From: Cladopsammia gracilis
Lineage: Eukaryota > Cnidaria > Anthozoa > Scleractinia > Dendrophylliidae
NCBI GenBank assembly: GCA_022457155.1
Contig: JAJGOT010000051.1
Location: 434,001-498,000, forward strand
Reading direction: 5' to 3'
DNA: 64,000 nt
Shown in pieces: positions 33,928-48,200 of the stretch (its first letter is position 1; each line of letters opens with the position of its first letter). A model generated the notes under the pieces. It worked only from the letters and a program-made list of their open reading frames with translations, did not search any database and was not told the origin of the DNA. The position numbers were made by a program, and so were the translations under genes.

Positions 33928-36900
33928 GGAGGCTTTACCGAACCTTGCATATGGATCCTCTCAGCGCATGGCAAAACAAATGAAATTGTTTAATACAAAA
34001 AAAACGTGAAACATGGCGACAACTAGAGCGCTCTTTAATTGACTAATAATGACGATATTCTCTCGGTCATGACATGATGCCTTACTTATATTCTTATAGT
34101 TTATTCTTTTAGTAAAATCTTCAAAAACTGATATTTAGTTTAATGTTATGTAAAGGTGGTTCTAGCGTCGTAATTGGTCGACAGACATTGACTATCACAT
34201 TAATAAACCACTGTAATATTTTGTGATAAAAGACTTGAACGCGAACAGACCAACTCTTCTTTGTTTTTTTCTCCAAGATTTTGCGTTTGTGTTTTTTTGG
34301 TATCGATAAACCCCATTGCCTCCTAGTTGTTAAAAATATATCAGTATTTTCCTCAAGATGAGAAATTAAAAAAAGAGCAGCTGAGGGTATATTTTAATGC
34401 AATAAATTACTAATTAAAATAACAATATTGACGATTTAGATATCCGCGTGTAAAGTTTGATTAGCTAAAATGTTGCTACGGTATCAGTTAGTTGAAGGTT
34501 GCCAAAGGAGAATGTTTTAAATAACAAACTTCCCCAATGTCTCTGTCTCTCTCTATGTCTCATACATGGAAATTAAATCTCTCATAAAGTTGTATGGAAC
34601 CAAGTCGGCCTCTACTATGGAACAATATCGTTCAGACATCAGGTTCGCCAAATTTGCTGGTTGCCAGTAAGATAAAATGCCTCTAAGGCCTTGTCTGTTC
34701 TTTTTTCTTCTCGATCGTTAGCGTATAGTCATTGCAATTTAGCTGTTTTAGATGTAAAGTTTTCTTCTTTTAAATTTGCATTTATATTTCAATTTTTGTA
34801 ACAATTTTTATGGATGAGCGTTTTTGACATGAGCATTTGGCTCGAGAGAATGGACCAGTGACTACTCCCTACGTTGGCGACAGTAAAGAAATTATTCCTA
34901 TTTTTCTTATTCTTATACAAAAGTCCGTCAAATCAATTTATTATACAAATTCGTTCTAACCGACATATTCTCCCCAATGTATAAAATGAGTTGCATAGAT
35001 TGTAAATATCACACGCCTCCACATAACATTATGTCATGACTGAGTGAGCCATTGAAAACACAGGATCTCTTGGTGTCAACTATAATAAAACACATCTTCG
35101 CAGGAAACTTACCGCCTTCCAGTCACATTCTCTATTTCACTATAGAGAGCTATAGAGTGCGTGGGAAAAAAATATCCAGTTTGCAATAGTAAACACCGAA
35201 GCAAACAATCCAATTAGCATTAAGGATATGTCAACATCGTAAATGAGAACCTTCATGCAATCTTCATACAACAGTGTCTTTATATAATTTCTCATATATG
35301 GAGCCAGCTACCTGCTGCTGCCAAATCGACCTCCACTATCCATCCTTGTTTTCTATTGCTCAACATCTGCTAAGCTAATCTTGTTGACTATAAAGTCACA
35401 TAGCCTGCAATGCAGAGCTTTTTTGGTTGACGGGGGCTGGGAAAGACCGACTACCACATCCTTGAAAATTAGAAGGTATTGGACATCGTAAAGAGATTTC
35501 GAGCGCTAGCCCTTCGCTGTGTTCGTATTTCCCTCCCCCACCCCCACCGACGCAGCACTACAGTTCCTTTAGAAACTAACCCCCATATTCTTTCCCCCCC
35601 TTAGCCGAGTCTTTCCCCCCCCCCCAGCACTAGTTTTCCCCCAAAATACACCTGCTTTGCGAGCTAACGCTCATAATACACTCAGCCTTTTACTTTAACT
35701 TTTTAATACTCAGGTAGGCTATTTACTCCAATAAATGGCTTTTATCTAGACAGCAAAACAGTTGTATGTTTTTTTTCGCTGCTAAACGTTAAAGCGTCGA
35801 ATGCTTGGATTCTTGTACGCGAAGCCCGCGAGCCTTAGACACCCATAGTCCCCAGTCCCACTCTTCGTATTCACAGTCGCTCCAGACCTTACGTTGAAAG
35901 ATCTCGCGCATTCGTAAGACCAACGCAGAAAACGATTGTTTTGCAGTCTAGCTTTTGTCGTTATAAAAACCTTTCAAATTCTTAGTCCGTGTAAAACAGT
36001 CGAAAAATAAATTGGAGATGTAAAGCCTACGGGGAGACTATTTAGTTAAGGATAAAACCACACTATGTGCGTGACTTGCATTTTTATATAACAGCTTCAT
36101 GCAACTGAGTTTGTTTTTAGAAACGCCACAGGCGTTTATTCAAGTAATTACGGTTTTATTCAGTTTCGGGATTATACTGGGTTCGTGGTATGGACATTTT
36201 TGTTTTTTTAAAAGGATAATTCACTAATTCATGTTTTCGTTATAAGACACTTCAAAGATAAAATCTTACATTCGGAGAAAAAGTTTTAGCAGTTTTTTCA
36301 AAAAAAAAAAAAAAAATAGAGAGGAAAGGCTATAAACGTAGATAGCGTGCCGGGCTCCTAAACTATTTGTCAATTTGAAACGCATAAAATCGAATCGAAC
36401 TTTGAAACGTTCCACCCACAGTGACCCACCAGGCGTTTTTAATTCGAAATTGTTTACACGAAAGCTTTTAGTGTTGAATTACAAGCGGTGACTCTGTGTT
36501 AAGCTGTTTATCTATGCTCTGCTATTATTGCGGCACTTGAAAACGAAGGCGACTGTTGTTCAAAAAGAACGTCTATTGCAAAGTACCTTTCATTAAGCAC
36601 TGTTTACTGACTGAACAGTGACTGTAGAATATTAAACAGAACTGACTTTCTACAGTTTTCTACTTTTTGTAAACATTAGTTATTGATAAGTATTAAATAT
36701 TCGGTCAGGTTGAGGGCTCCAAAATGCTAAAACTGATTGATCTGAAAATACGGCCTCCGACTGGCAACCCTATAAGTATACTTAAAATTAGCCGGACATC
36801 TGCCATGATTCACGTTTATTTTTAAAACGGTATGATGGAATAATTACTTTTTTGGTCTTTATTTTATAAACACTGGAGTAATAAACACGAGTTTGATCTA

Positions 36901-37141
36901 TTGTGCATGATTATCGCCTTCTTCTAACTCATGCAATCGTGTTGTTTTAATAATCATTTACTCAGTTTAAATGCGGTTAGTTTAAGTTTTGTTAACAGTA
37001 GACGGAAGGTGGGCGAAGGGGCTTCAAGAGCATCATGACAATGAACACACATTCTAACTGAAAGGGAAAACCTGGAAAGTAGACATTTTTGTCATGAATA
37101 TATTAAGCTAAACACAGGTACACGATGTAATCCCCTTTAAC

Positions 37142-37243
37142 AATGCCGCCTATTATCAGCTTTATTGGAAACCCAAACGTAATGGCCCAGTTAATGCCGC
37201 CTATTATCAGCTTTATTGGAAACCCAAACGTAATGGCCCAGTT
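37142..37243 (+). repeat. exact 51-bp tandem duplication
   Basis: A 51-base unit starting AATGCCGCCTATTATCAGCT appears twice with no spacer and no mismatch that I can see. The identity implies a very recent duplication or an assembly artefact. Confidence 0.95.
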
Positions 37244-39077
37244 TTGTTAAAAATTATTTCACTGTACTAATAAGTGCCTTTCGTAAAGTTGACCACGATG
37301 TTAATGGGTTGCAAAAACGTTTACGTTGGAGACTATCCCGTCTTGAAAAAAATGCAATGAACTGTTAATGGCTTGTCCTCCCTGCAAAAACAACGATATT
37401 TCCCTATTGTTGTTATAAGAAGCATTTCTTGCAAGAAAAAGTGCGCTGTTTTAATTTTAGTACAGCATGCCCCTAATATATAAAAATCTTAACCGGGTAA
37501 TAACCGCGTCATATTTGTAGTGCTAACTTTTGAGATTGTGGATTAAGTCCTAAAGTAGGAAAATTTTCAAATGTAAACATTGGGAAATAAATTTATGCCA
37601 GTTCTGTGCCATTTTTGGAAGTAAAGGATTAAACATTACTTATGCAAACAAAGACTGCAAAGTAAGCACAGGTCCATTATTAAAATTAGAGCACCTAAGT
37701 ATTTCAACTACACTAAAAAAAGTTGTAATTTAACAATACATGTACAGTGTACTCTGCAGGAGAAAAAAATAGACGAGGACACGAAGCCCCCTTTGTTTTT
37801 GCTATCTTGACAAGGGAGAGGAGAGAAGGAAAAACATAACAGCTGGAACTTTTACAAAATTGCATGGTTAATAATAGATTAGAATGGACTCTTGAATGAA
37901 ACGTTTAACTCTTTCAGATACAAGATAGTCCTCGAAGCGATTTTCAGAAAACTTTAAACCCGATCAATTCGTTAGGTTTTCAGTCGGCAAGTATTCGCCT
38001 TCCATAGCGTTTGAAGTGTACAACCGTTAAAATGCGAAAGAAAAAAGACGGAGTTCTGGACGAACATTAAAAAGCATGTCATTAAAACAAAAACATTATG
38101 CATTTTGTTTTTCAAACAACTTAGTGTAAGGATCTTTTGAAGTGTTTACCAGATTGTTGTTGTAGAACAAATTGGTTTGCCATGTATTTAAGTGATCTAT
38201 AGGATTCCATTCTCGGTATTTCTTAAAAGTGAATATTAACCACCACATAGAAACTTATTACTATTCTAGACATTTTGCATTTTATTTTAATTATTGTACT
38301 ACACTGACTCGGCTATTGAAATATAGATCGTACGCCATTCGTAATTATCTGCAGCATATCCTTTCTTAATGCTTTCATACTTTGTGTTGAAATCGGTGAT
38401 TTGAAGCTGGCGCGTGAATAGCTTCATGTCTATTATGATTTCCACTATGCTTCGCTTCGTTAAATGATAATGTGTAAGTTTGGTCTAGTGTGTCAAGTAA
38501 TTCGATTTTGTTTGCTTTTTGTGCAGTTCCAATGGGCTGTGTACACTGTTTATACTTGACAACACAGGACTATAATTACGGCTTGGTGAATTTGGTAACC
38601 TATTTTCCATATTAGGCTGGCAGGTGATTGTCCGGCAGGTGGCACAACGATTAAATTAATTTCGGGTAGAAAACCAGAAATATTCGCGAAGTTTACCTTG
38701 GAATTAGGCCGGTTTTACCACTTAACACTCATCACTTCTGATCTATTCGACTAGCAGCACTTTTCCAAGAAATTCTTGCGGCTTATCGCCGAGATCTCAC
38801 CATCAACTGGAGACAAGTGACATTCGGATAAGTGCGATTCAACGTCCAGAAAGCCTTTCACGTCACCCGACAGTTCTGCCTCCTAAAGGAGCATTAAAAT
38901 TAATGAAAATCACTATATACTTCGCGTTCCCGGACGGGCAAGTCAATTTGAGTGACAATTGTATCAGCAACTATAAATTTTGGTCATGAAATTCACGGAA
39001 TGAAAGAATAATTTGCCGGCCAAGAAAAGTCGGCATCTAGGACAGAGCGGAAAGGTTTAAGGTTTGTACGATTGGGG

Positions 39078-39267
39078 ATGAGACTTTTCAATTCTTTCGC
39101 GGTTCTCGCGAAGGTGAGTCGATGCGCAACCTTTTTCCCGTGCATCTAATTTAAATGCAACACAGTTTTTGTCCATGCCGTCATTTTTAACCTGCTTATT
39201 TTTTACCCTCCTCAGATTAGCCTTGTGATCCTAGTGCTTAAGCTGACCATCACGGTTAACAATGGCG
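39078..39267 (+). CDS. lectin gene 2, signal-peptide exons 1 and 2
   Basis: Exon 1 (39078-39113, 12 codons, MRLFNSFAVLAK) ends at GTGAGT. After a 102-base intron, exon 2 (39216-39267) adds ISLVILVLKLTITVNNG and ends in phase 1 at GTAAGT, matching the phase of the SUEL exon. Positive residue, hydrophobic core and a polar end make a typical cleavable signal peptide. No alternative ATG lies upstream in frame nearby. I inferred these exons from splice sites and phase, without transcript evidence. Confidence 0.78.
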
Positions 39268-42200
39268 GTAAGTCCAGTTTATTTTATCCTTCTTGTGTGT
39301 TATCCCCTCGAAGCCATATGGGTTGTTTGTGGTTGTAGAAGCGACGGGTAGATTAGTTGTTTGTCTGCCGGTCCATTATGTTAAGCGCTAAAAATTGTAA
39401 CTTCATTTATTTCTTACTTACTTTGACAGTTGAAGTAAATCAAGAAATAAAATGCACAAAAGTAATATTTTAAAACTCTCGCCACCTTAGTAAACACCAT
39501 GTACCATTGAAGCGATTATGAAGTCAGCGCCTTACCTTTCTAACTTTAAAAATGCTTAGCTAGCGCTTGTGCACGAATGAATTTTTAAGAAGCTAATTAC
39601 AAGTACAGAAAAAAATTAATAAAGGTTTCAAAAAGCGTTTGTGGTCAACAAAGTACTCGTTCATTTAGTTTCGTTTTTAACCACAAATGCATACTTGTGG
39701 CGAAATACATATCTTTATGTGAATTCTTTGACAATGAGAGGAAAATTACATTTGTTATTCTAAGGAGATGCAAAGACGCTTTTCATTTCTTTGGTCTGGG
39801 AGTTAAATTGTAATTTTCACATTGTCTGCAGTTTTTTAAATTCTCGCCAAGAAAAAGCGCACGGCGGCAAAACGAGTCAAATACACCCAGTGGAACAGCA
39901 AGCGCGGGTGGATTTCTGCGACATAAACACAAACAAACGTTTGCTTTACAGAATAAAAATCATGACGCGATGTAACAATAGTGTCCTTTGAACTCAAAAC
40001 GTTCCAAAGAAGTTTACTGCACCCCGACGAGTTTTTCCAAACAGGGTGCACGTTACTTTATGTTACAAAAAAAGAGAAAAAGAAAGAAAAGGAAAATTGA
40101 ATATTCTCAGTTGCTTATCCCAGTGGTGTTATTACCGATAATTACCCTTCTTTGCACTGTTTTCATTAACACTTACAGTGACATACCCACAAGGGAAGTT
40201 ATTTCAGAGGAAGCTCAAATAATCAGGCAGATTTGTAAACACGATTATGTGTCGTTCAGGAATAAACACATCTGTACGATTTCTCGCACATTTGTTAATT
40301 AAGACTAATACAAAGAACTCTCTCTCTCTTTCTCTTTGATGTACTCGCTGTGGAAAATTCGTTATCACTTTATTAAATCTTTGGAGCGGCAAAAACATTA
40401 TTTACAGTTTAGATTGAAAGACTGTATCATCTTCGCCTCGTGACTTATAGCAAAATCGTGCAAGTTTGGTTTTGGAAACTTAGGAACAACAGATTAATAT
40501 AAATTTTAAGGGTTTTTAAAATTTCGATACATTTATCCCTGGTAAAAGAATTTAAACTTCTGCGTTATACTTATTTAGGTTTTCAAATAGAAGAATTTCA
40601 ACGTCAGTCAGTTTTCTCATTTCATATTTCAAGTCATTTCCATAGTCTCCTCGACTGGATATCTCATTAGAAATGTTCAGAAAATTCCCCACTGAATCTA
40701 AGATAGATTAAAACAATTCCCATCATTTATTTTTTATGGAAGAAAAGTCTTTTAAAAAAGAAAAAGTGTGGAAAACATCGGCGGCGTACAAAAATTATCA
40801 ACCAGTTTTGATGAATTATGAATGACTATTTCTGTCTAGAGTCTTCTTGCCAATGAAGTGTCTGAACAAAGATCATGAAAGAAAGCTATCTAATTGTCAT
40901 ATTCATGGACTGTGTAGCAAACTAATTAATTTGCGAACGTTTGTTCACAAACATCCATTCATTTATGCCTTGAGGCAGGAACACAAAATTAAACCAAAAA
41001 ATAGGATATGAAAACGAAAAAGACAGATTGCAAACAAACAATTTCCGGGATAACAAAGACACAAAGCCAATGTTGAACGCGATTTGTAAATCCATTGCAT
41101 GGACACTGATGAACTTCTGCATTGGAACTTTCACCTTCGTCAAATTATCATGTGACACTAAAGGCAAATGACAACTGGAGCAAAAAAAAATTAGACAATT
41201 CAAACACTGAGGTGTCTCAGCGCAGTGTCTTTTCTTTTCTTTCGTTTTTGATAAATGCTATACTAAGAAAGTTTGGACAAATGACAAGTTTGCAAAGTTA
41301 ATGTCTTTACTAACAATACCACAGAATTTCCCTTGTGAGTCTTTATGCTATGTCTGTAGAAAAAGACATGTCCAGCTACACGAATCGTACTTTAAAATTA
41401 TAAAAGGAATAAGTTTCGATTTTTTTCAGTTTTGTTTTGTGAATAATACGAGTTCACTTATACTTTTCTTTTAAAATCTAAATTATATTGTTTTGATGAC
41501 TTGATTTCGGGTCAAATTTAAAATATGTGTCGTATTTAAAGGCAATCCACCAATTTTTCTTGAAGAATTAAAAAAGCCTTAAATTCATACGAAAGTTCAA
41601 AACTACACCAGAAATGTGATATTTTACACGCGGAAAAAGGTCTTTGTGTTCCACTTTATGCGCTTACAATGTATTTTTAGTCAGCTGTAAGCACCTTGGC
41701 TCAACGACAAACGTTTTATAGGAAATTGATCTAACTACAAATGTAGAAAAATTGAAGGAAAGGAAGGAATAAAATGGCATTATTACTTAAGATGTATATT
41801 TTCGAATTTTAGACATCAGTTGTCTTTTAGACATCTAGTCTGTTACATCTGGCAACATTTCAAGAAGACCTTTATCGGTCTATTGCCATAAGAATTAGCT
41901 ACACACAACAATATTTTTTAAACTGTATGGTTATTAAAAAAAATTCTTGTTGCCCTCAACATAACCAGAGTCTTGTTTTAGATGTAAACGTAAATGGAAT
42001 ATTTCTCAGTAATAGTCGACCTTTATTTTCCAATAACTGTGCGAATTCTGGCGTGCTGATTGGCTAATGTTTATTGTTCATGAGAGTACAGACGGATAAC
42101 ACTGACGCCATCGGCAAAAGCTGCGTTCTCGATGTGTTAAGAATTCTTTCGCAAATTCAAAATTATTCAGTGAGAAAATTGTCCAAAATAGATGTGATGA

Positions 42201-45200
42201 ACCTCATGGAAATAAAACACAACCTTAGAGCGGAAAGATGAAGATGTTTGTTCCGAATGCAGACCTGAAAATTAGTGGTGAGCAGGATTATAGTGCTGTT
42301 GCTGAAATAAGCTTTACCGGAGGTCATCTGAACCGTGATTCAACGGATTATTTGACAACAATTTTAACCGAAATAAACTGAGGTTAATTTCGAAATTCCA
42401 ATTTTTCTATGTTTTTCTGACTTGCTCTACTTAAACTTTTAATTTACGAGACGGTGATTCTCCGAATTATGGCGATGAAATTCAGGTTTTGTGGTGATCA
42501 CATCTTGCATTTCCTTCCTTCGTTTGAACATCAGTCAGTTGGCTTTTTGTTATTGTCAAAAACAAATTGACGTCGGTTTTTTATGCGTCTGTCATCCTAT
42601 TGATAACAAATTTCGTCGTAACATCGTCAAAATTTGTTGTGGACCCTATGGCGCAGGCGAGTGGATCCACAACAAACTTCGACAATGTTATGACGAAATT
42701 TATCATCAATAAGAGGACAGACGCATAAAAAAACCAACGTCAATTTGTTAATTTTAATCCAATGGGGATCATAAATTTTTCTTTCAGAGGTAAGTGTTAT
42801 CAATCTGGAGCGCGCGAAGACCAAAGTCGTCTGCCAAGGACGTACAGAAAAGCTAAAGTGTGAAAACTCGTCCCAAGCAATGGTCATCTACTCTGCCACA
42901 TACGGACGCACAGAGGGAAGACGAACTCTGTGCCCTTTCATAAAAACGAATGTTGACCAGTCAATGATAGATGCCAACGATACTGACGACATCTCGACCT
43001 GCCGCGAGAAGAATGTTACAGTAGAAATCATGAAACTATGTGACAAGAAGAGGCGCTGCATAATGAGAACAAATCAGACTTTCTTCGGAAATTATTGCAA
43101 AGGGATTTACAAGATTCTTAAAGTTATTTATGCCTGTGGTGAGTAGTAAGTTGAAGTATTCAGTCAAGAAATCTCACTACAGGAGGCGGGGTGAAAGTGG
43201 TGAAACCGCTGGACCGAGTCCATGTGGTCTTCCCTGCCACCACTGGACCTATTTTCGGTAGTCCGGAATTGAACTCCTCCTTGTACTATAAGTAGGAAAT
43301 TGGCTAGCCTCACTGGCCAGTCTCCTGTCAGTTGGGATTCTTATAAGTGTACTGTTTTCGTTTACAGTCGATTTCCCTCCAATATCCAGACCCATTCGCT
43401 GGCTATGATTCGCCCGTTATGGTCCACCCATTATGAGATAATTGGGAGGAAATTCGCACATAAACTGAGTTCACAGAGTAAATACCGACTTCCTGAAATA
43501 TAAAAAAAATCCATGATCTCAGTGCAGAACTGCGTTTTTTTTTTCAAACATGGTTCGCTAGTTATGATTTTCCGCCATGATTCGCGTGTCGTGATTCGCC
43601 AGTCGTGATTCCCCCGCCATTATTTGCTCATTGTCAGTAAATGATTAAGGAAATTTACAGATCTTGTTCTTTGTTGATGTTTCTACTTCAGGAAGTAAGT
43701 ATTTACTCTTTGAGCTTATTTTATAGACGCATTCCTTCACCATTGTCTTACCTTGGTCCATTCATGACGGGCGAATCTTAGCCAGGGATACCCGGTTCTG
43801 CATACTCAGTGAAATTGGCTGCAATATTTGTTCCATTCACACGACCCCTTAGCATTTGGTTTCAATGATCTCGAACAGAAACCATGTACAAAAAATGTTG
43901 TTTATACCTTACTCTTTGAAGTTGCTAAGCATGGGACAGTTGGAAAGGTAGGTCACTTGATATTCACTGTTAGGAAAGGACGATCGGATTGGTCAGTTCT
44001 CGATTATTATACGTTTTAGTTTACATAATTGAAGCGAATCGACACAGATTTTTGCTCAGAGTTTCTCTTTCTTGTGGAGACTGCTGAAATCGGTGTGGCA
44101 ACAGTGGTTTATTTCAAATGTCCACGTGTGGCATATGTCTCCCGAAGTGAAAAATGACCCAATTTTTATTGCAAACTTAGTTACTTAATTGACCCCTAGA
44201 ACAGCCGAGTTTGGAAACTAAGTCTTTTTCACCATGTTGTGTTGTGTCTACATGTCTGCATTATGTGATTGTACCCTAAATAGCATAGTAATTTCTTTAG
44301 CACATAACCTTAATACAAATACCTGCACCTGCAACTTTTCAACACGAGCTCAAAAATGTCAAATGCACATATAATTTTTTCATGCTAACCATCTTTCGTT
44401 GCGATCACGGTGGACGCTATGTTCATTTGCACCTTTTTGCATTCAAAAAATGCCTGAATTTCTATGTTACTTTTAACTATCTCATGTTGAACTTTTCATA
44501 TCTTATACTTACTTTACTACTTATTATTTCTTTTCTATGCTCTTCATGTTATGGTATTCTTTATAAAAATGGGGGTGATCTAACGATTACAGTATTGGGT
44601 GTGAAGTGAATGATTATCTTGGTGTGGTTGTTCGAAAGCCGATTTAAAAGTTACCCAAGGCTTACGTGTTTTTTGTTTAAGCGGCGTTTTCAGTTTCACC
44701 GCTTAATTATGTTTCATCTCAAGATTAATCAGTTCAAAATTGAAGATGAAAAAGTAAAACTTTTCACAGAGATGTTGAACTCCGAGGTTAAAGTTGAAGC
44801 CTACCATGCATTAGCGTAATAGTGTTTGAACAACTGGAGCCCGTTTTTTGATACTTTTTCGGCCTGGAGCTATATTTTAAAATCAGAATCTATAGACATT
44901 TTTAATAAATACCACAATGCATCATTTTCCGCTAATGACGTCAAACATATTCTTTTGAATTCTCTTTACAATTCAAAATAACACATTTGACATCGATTGA
45001 CGGAATATGATGCATTCTGGTATTTATTAAAAGGGTCTATAGAATGGTACTATCGTTTTTAGCCAGAAAACCCCCCCGACCTGTTTCGTCAACTTAGAAT
45101 CTTATTGCTCAGCTTTCAAAACTAACAAAATTTGAACCTTTAATGTAAACAATGCGCACATAAAATAACTATCCGGGACTTTCGGGAAACGGACCTCGGG

Positions 45201-48200
45201 GCTCTGGAATAGTTGAGTGGGGGTAACCTGGGAGTAACTTGATAGTTCGCTGGGTACCCTGCGATGGGCTTGACATCCAATCTTCACTGAAATCAGGAGA
45301 CATGCAATAGACCCCAGATCTTTAATAACTCTTTACTGCTTAACTCTTCTCTAACTACTTATTCCTATATTTCTATTTTCTTTTCTCTTTTTTCTTCTTT
45401 AGAGGATAAGCACAAATTAAATATCAGGATCGGCTTCCCATTTGACACTACTCCCAGTAGCGATATCGCTACTTCACCAACACGTATCATACCTATAAAA
45501 CCTAAAACACCGAGAGTAACAACTTTGACCAAACGTAAGAGAATTCGCACCGGAAACGCGACCTTTCGAAAAGGCACAACACACACGACTAAATCACCAA
45601 AGGTTACTAAGCACAGCACTGCACCCTTAACCCCTGTTAAGACAACTCCAAAAGGAGCCTTAAGCGAAACACCAACAACGGTGACTGCCATTTCTAAGCA
45701 ACAAACGACAAAAAAACGCCGCAAGAAAACGACCTTGAAAGCGGTAAGTAACGTTGATATCACAGTAAAACCGAAGATTACAGTGTCAAAGTCTGAGTTT
45801 AGCGAACCAGTAACGAATCCCGTTGTGTTGACAAACGCAACACTAAAAACAACAGAACGAGACAAAACCTTTAAGACTTCAACCACGTCCACAGGTATAC
45901 GAATCACGATAGTACAAGTGAACGGGACCAACTACACAATGCCACCCGCTACAGTACCCATCACTGTAACGACACGCGTTTTATCGACAAATCGCAAGAG
46001 ACAACCGAAAACTGACAAGGGACCATCCCCAAAAGGAATTTCCAGTGTAGCGCCACCAGCGGTTATGGAGCAGCAAAGTTCAGCGGCTGTGATGGGTATG
46101 GCAGGAACACTTTACATTTGGTTTCTTCACATGAAAGGTACTTTTTTCGCTTGTGATGTGTGTGTTTCTTTAGCCCCATAGTTGACAAAGTTCATCTCCT
46201 CAAGAGAGGTTCCACTGTACTTTTATAATCTGAAAACATGTTTCGACAGAAGCAAAAAAACAACTGAATCATAAATGATGCGACACGGTGGGATTTTGGG
46301 AACAAGGCAAATAAGGCTTGTAAACATTTCATTTATGGGTATTTAATATCTATTCTTTCTTAAAAATATTCAGTGGATGATTTTTAGCATATTTTATTAT
46401 GATAATGTGAAATTTATATGAGAAAACAAGAAATTTTTTCCGTTTCCCAAAAACCATTCGGTCGTATCATTCATGGTTTATACTTTTTACCCGACAGAGT
46501 TTTTTCAATAATGTGTATATTAGAATAGAGACAATATATCTTGTTATTGATATCTCTAAAATATTGCAGTTATCCTACTGTAAGAAGCAATATCTATTGT
46601 TTCTAGTGTAATATATATTCAAATGTAACGGCTATTAATTTCAACATAAGCTTCTATCGAAAAATGCTTTCAAATCAGAAAAAGGGTATTTTTCTTAAAA
46701 GTCACTGTCAATTTGTGGTAATTACGTACTTTTAAAATTCCAGTTTTTGTGTAAGCAACTTCTATGTTGGATCATGCGAGCTCTACATCTCCACGCACAT
46801 AACACCAGAGCAAGCTGTCTGGATGAAATAGTATCAAAATGGCATTTTGCAGTGGATTGAAAGCGAGTTTTGAAAATCGAGTCGATATACTGTATGTTTT
46901 TGTCTTGGTCTTGCACTTACTGTGTGCCATAATTAGTCTGGCTGCTTGGCTACATGCCAAGCCCGCCGACTTATAAATTCGGTCTTAAGAAAGGTGCGCT
47001 TTTCAAGTGGTTTGTAGCCTGCGGCGAAGTGTTAGTGACGTCATATTAGTTGACAAAGCAACTTCAAGCTCATGGATGAATTGGATTTACAGTATTTACA
47101 ACATAAGAAAAAGGAAAATGACGAAACGAGACATATCAAGTAAAAGGAACTTATATTATTGCCGGATTTGGCGAGAGTTTTATTCGAGAACGATTTCCTT
47201 TTCTTTCTTTTCGAGCAACAGATAAATGGAAGTAATACTGAAAGCTGAAGTTGAAGTTAAGGTTGACCTTGCATGCACAAGCGGTCGCGAAAGACTGATT
47301 GAAGGTTTCAAATGACGTAGTAACGTACGTGACGGATCACCTTGTGTGACCGGAAAGGCGACTGTAAAACAAATCATAACAATTGAATTAATTCTTGTAC
47401 ATTAGGGACACTTGCAAGACCCTTAAAGCCCGACTTCACTACTCGAAGAGTTCTTGTTGTTCTAACAAATTGTGCAGCCTACTTCAATCAATGAGGACCC
47501 TTTCCTGCTTTTGTTTATTCTTTTATAACATTTATCCAGGTCAATGTAATTAGCTAAAGGTAGTAGACTACTAGTCAACAATAACAATTAGAAACGCATA
47601 TCCCAGTTTAGATTGTTATTGGACTTTGTCAAATTGAGCAGATCTGGTCAGTTTACTATGGATTTGATTTAGGACAGTCATCAGCTGAATTTAAACCTCA
47701 CCGACAATTACGCTGTTACCATGTTTATATCGCACAGGGGTCTAGTGATGGGCGCTTTGGACTTGCAGGTCGACAATATGTAGTCTAAAGCCTTCGTGCT
47801 GTTTTCTTAGGCAAGACACAACTTCACATTGTTTCTTTGCGTTAATCGAATATCTCACTCCTGGGAAAGTACATTCGGATATACCGCAACAGGCTCATGT
47901 CTATTGCTCGGAGATAGACTTTCTCTTTTAATGAGAGCCAAACATCAGAATTAATATTTGTTTTTTTTTTATCTCATGTAGAGAATAAGTCGGCTTACGT
48001 GACGGTGTTTGTCCTGAGTGCTTTGGGAGCAGCGCTAATCATGGTTGGAGTTGTAGCTTGCTTTGTAACTCTCGATAAAAAGAAGGAGTTCCTGAAGCTT
48101 GACATCATACACAAGCCGAAACGATTTATAGCTCTACCAAAAGAAGTAAAGGCAACGAACCAAAACGGCCACGTTCCTGGAAAGGATGCCAAACTACCCG

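Larger units (their letters stand above)
27605..39077. other. intergenic stretch between the two lectin genes
   Basis: About 11.5 kb with the lectin gene 1 3' UTR at the left. No ORF has protein-like composition or recognisable motifs. It holds several inverted or direct repeat structures (29497-29827, 30239-30440, 31672-32005, 33626-33927, 37142-37243). The long part between 34 and 37 kb is otherwise unremarkable AT-rich DNA, with C-rich runs near 35530-35640 and a poly-A run near 36300. Confidence 0.65.
43139..45402 (+). other. lectin gene 2 intron 3
   Basis: A 2.26 kb intron filled largely by a fold-back element (43399-43786), a small MITE (44891-45041) and a diverged dispersed repeat (about 45180-45290). 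No coding sequence recognised. Confidence 0.7.

Noticed and set aside
39988..40302. 104-codon ORF with basic run and hydrophobic stretch in lectin gene 2 intron 2
   Set aside because: No ATG-based start in good context, AT-rich random composition, and no splice continuity with the gene.
45365..45931. 188-codon minus-strand ORF, Val/Phe-rich
   Set aside because: It is the antisense of the Thr/Lys-rich stalk exon; those codons read as Val and Phe on the other strand.
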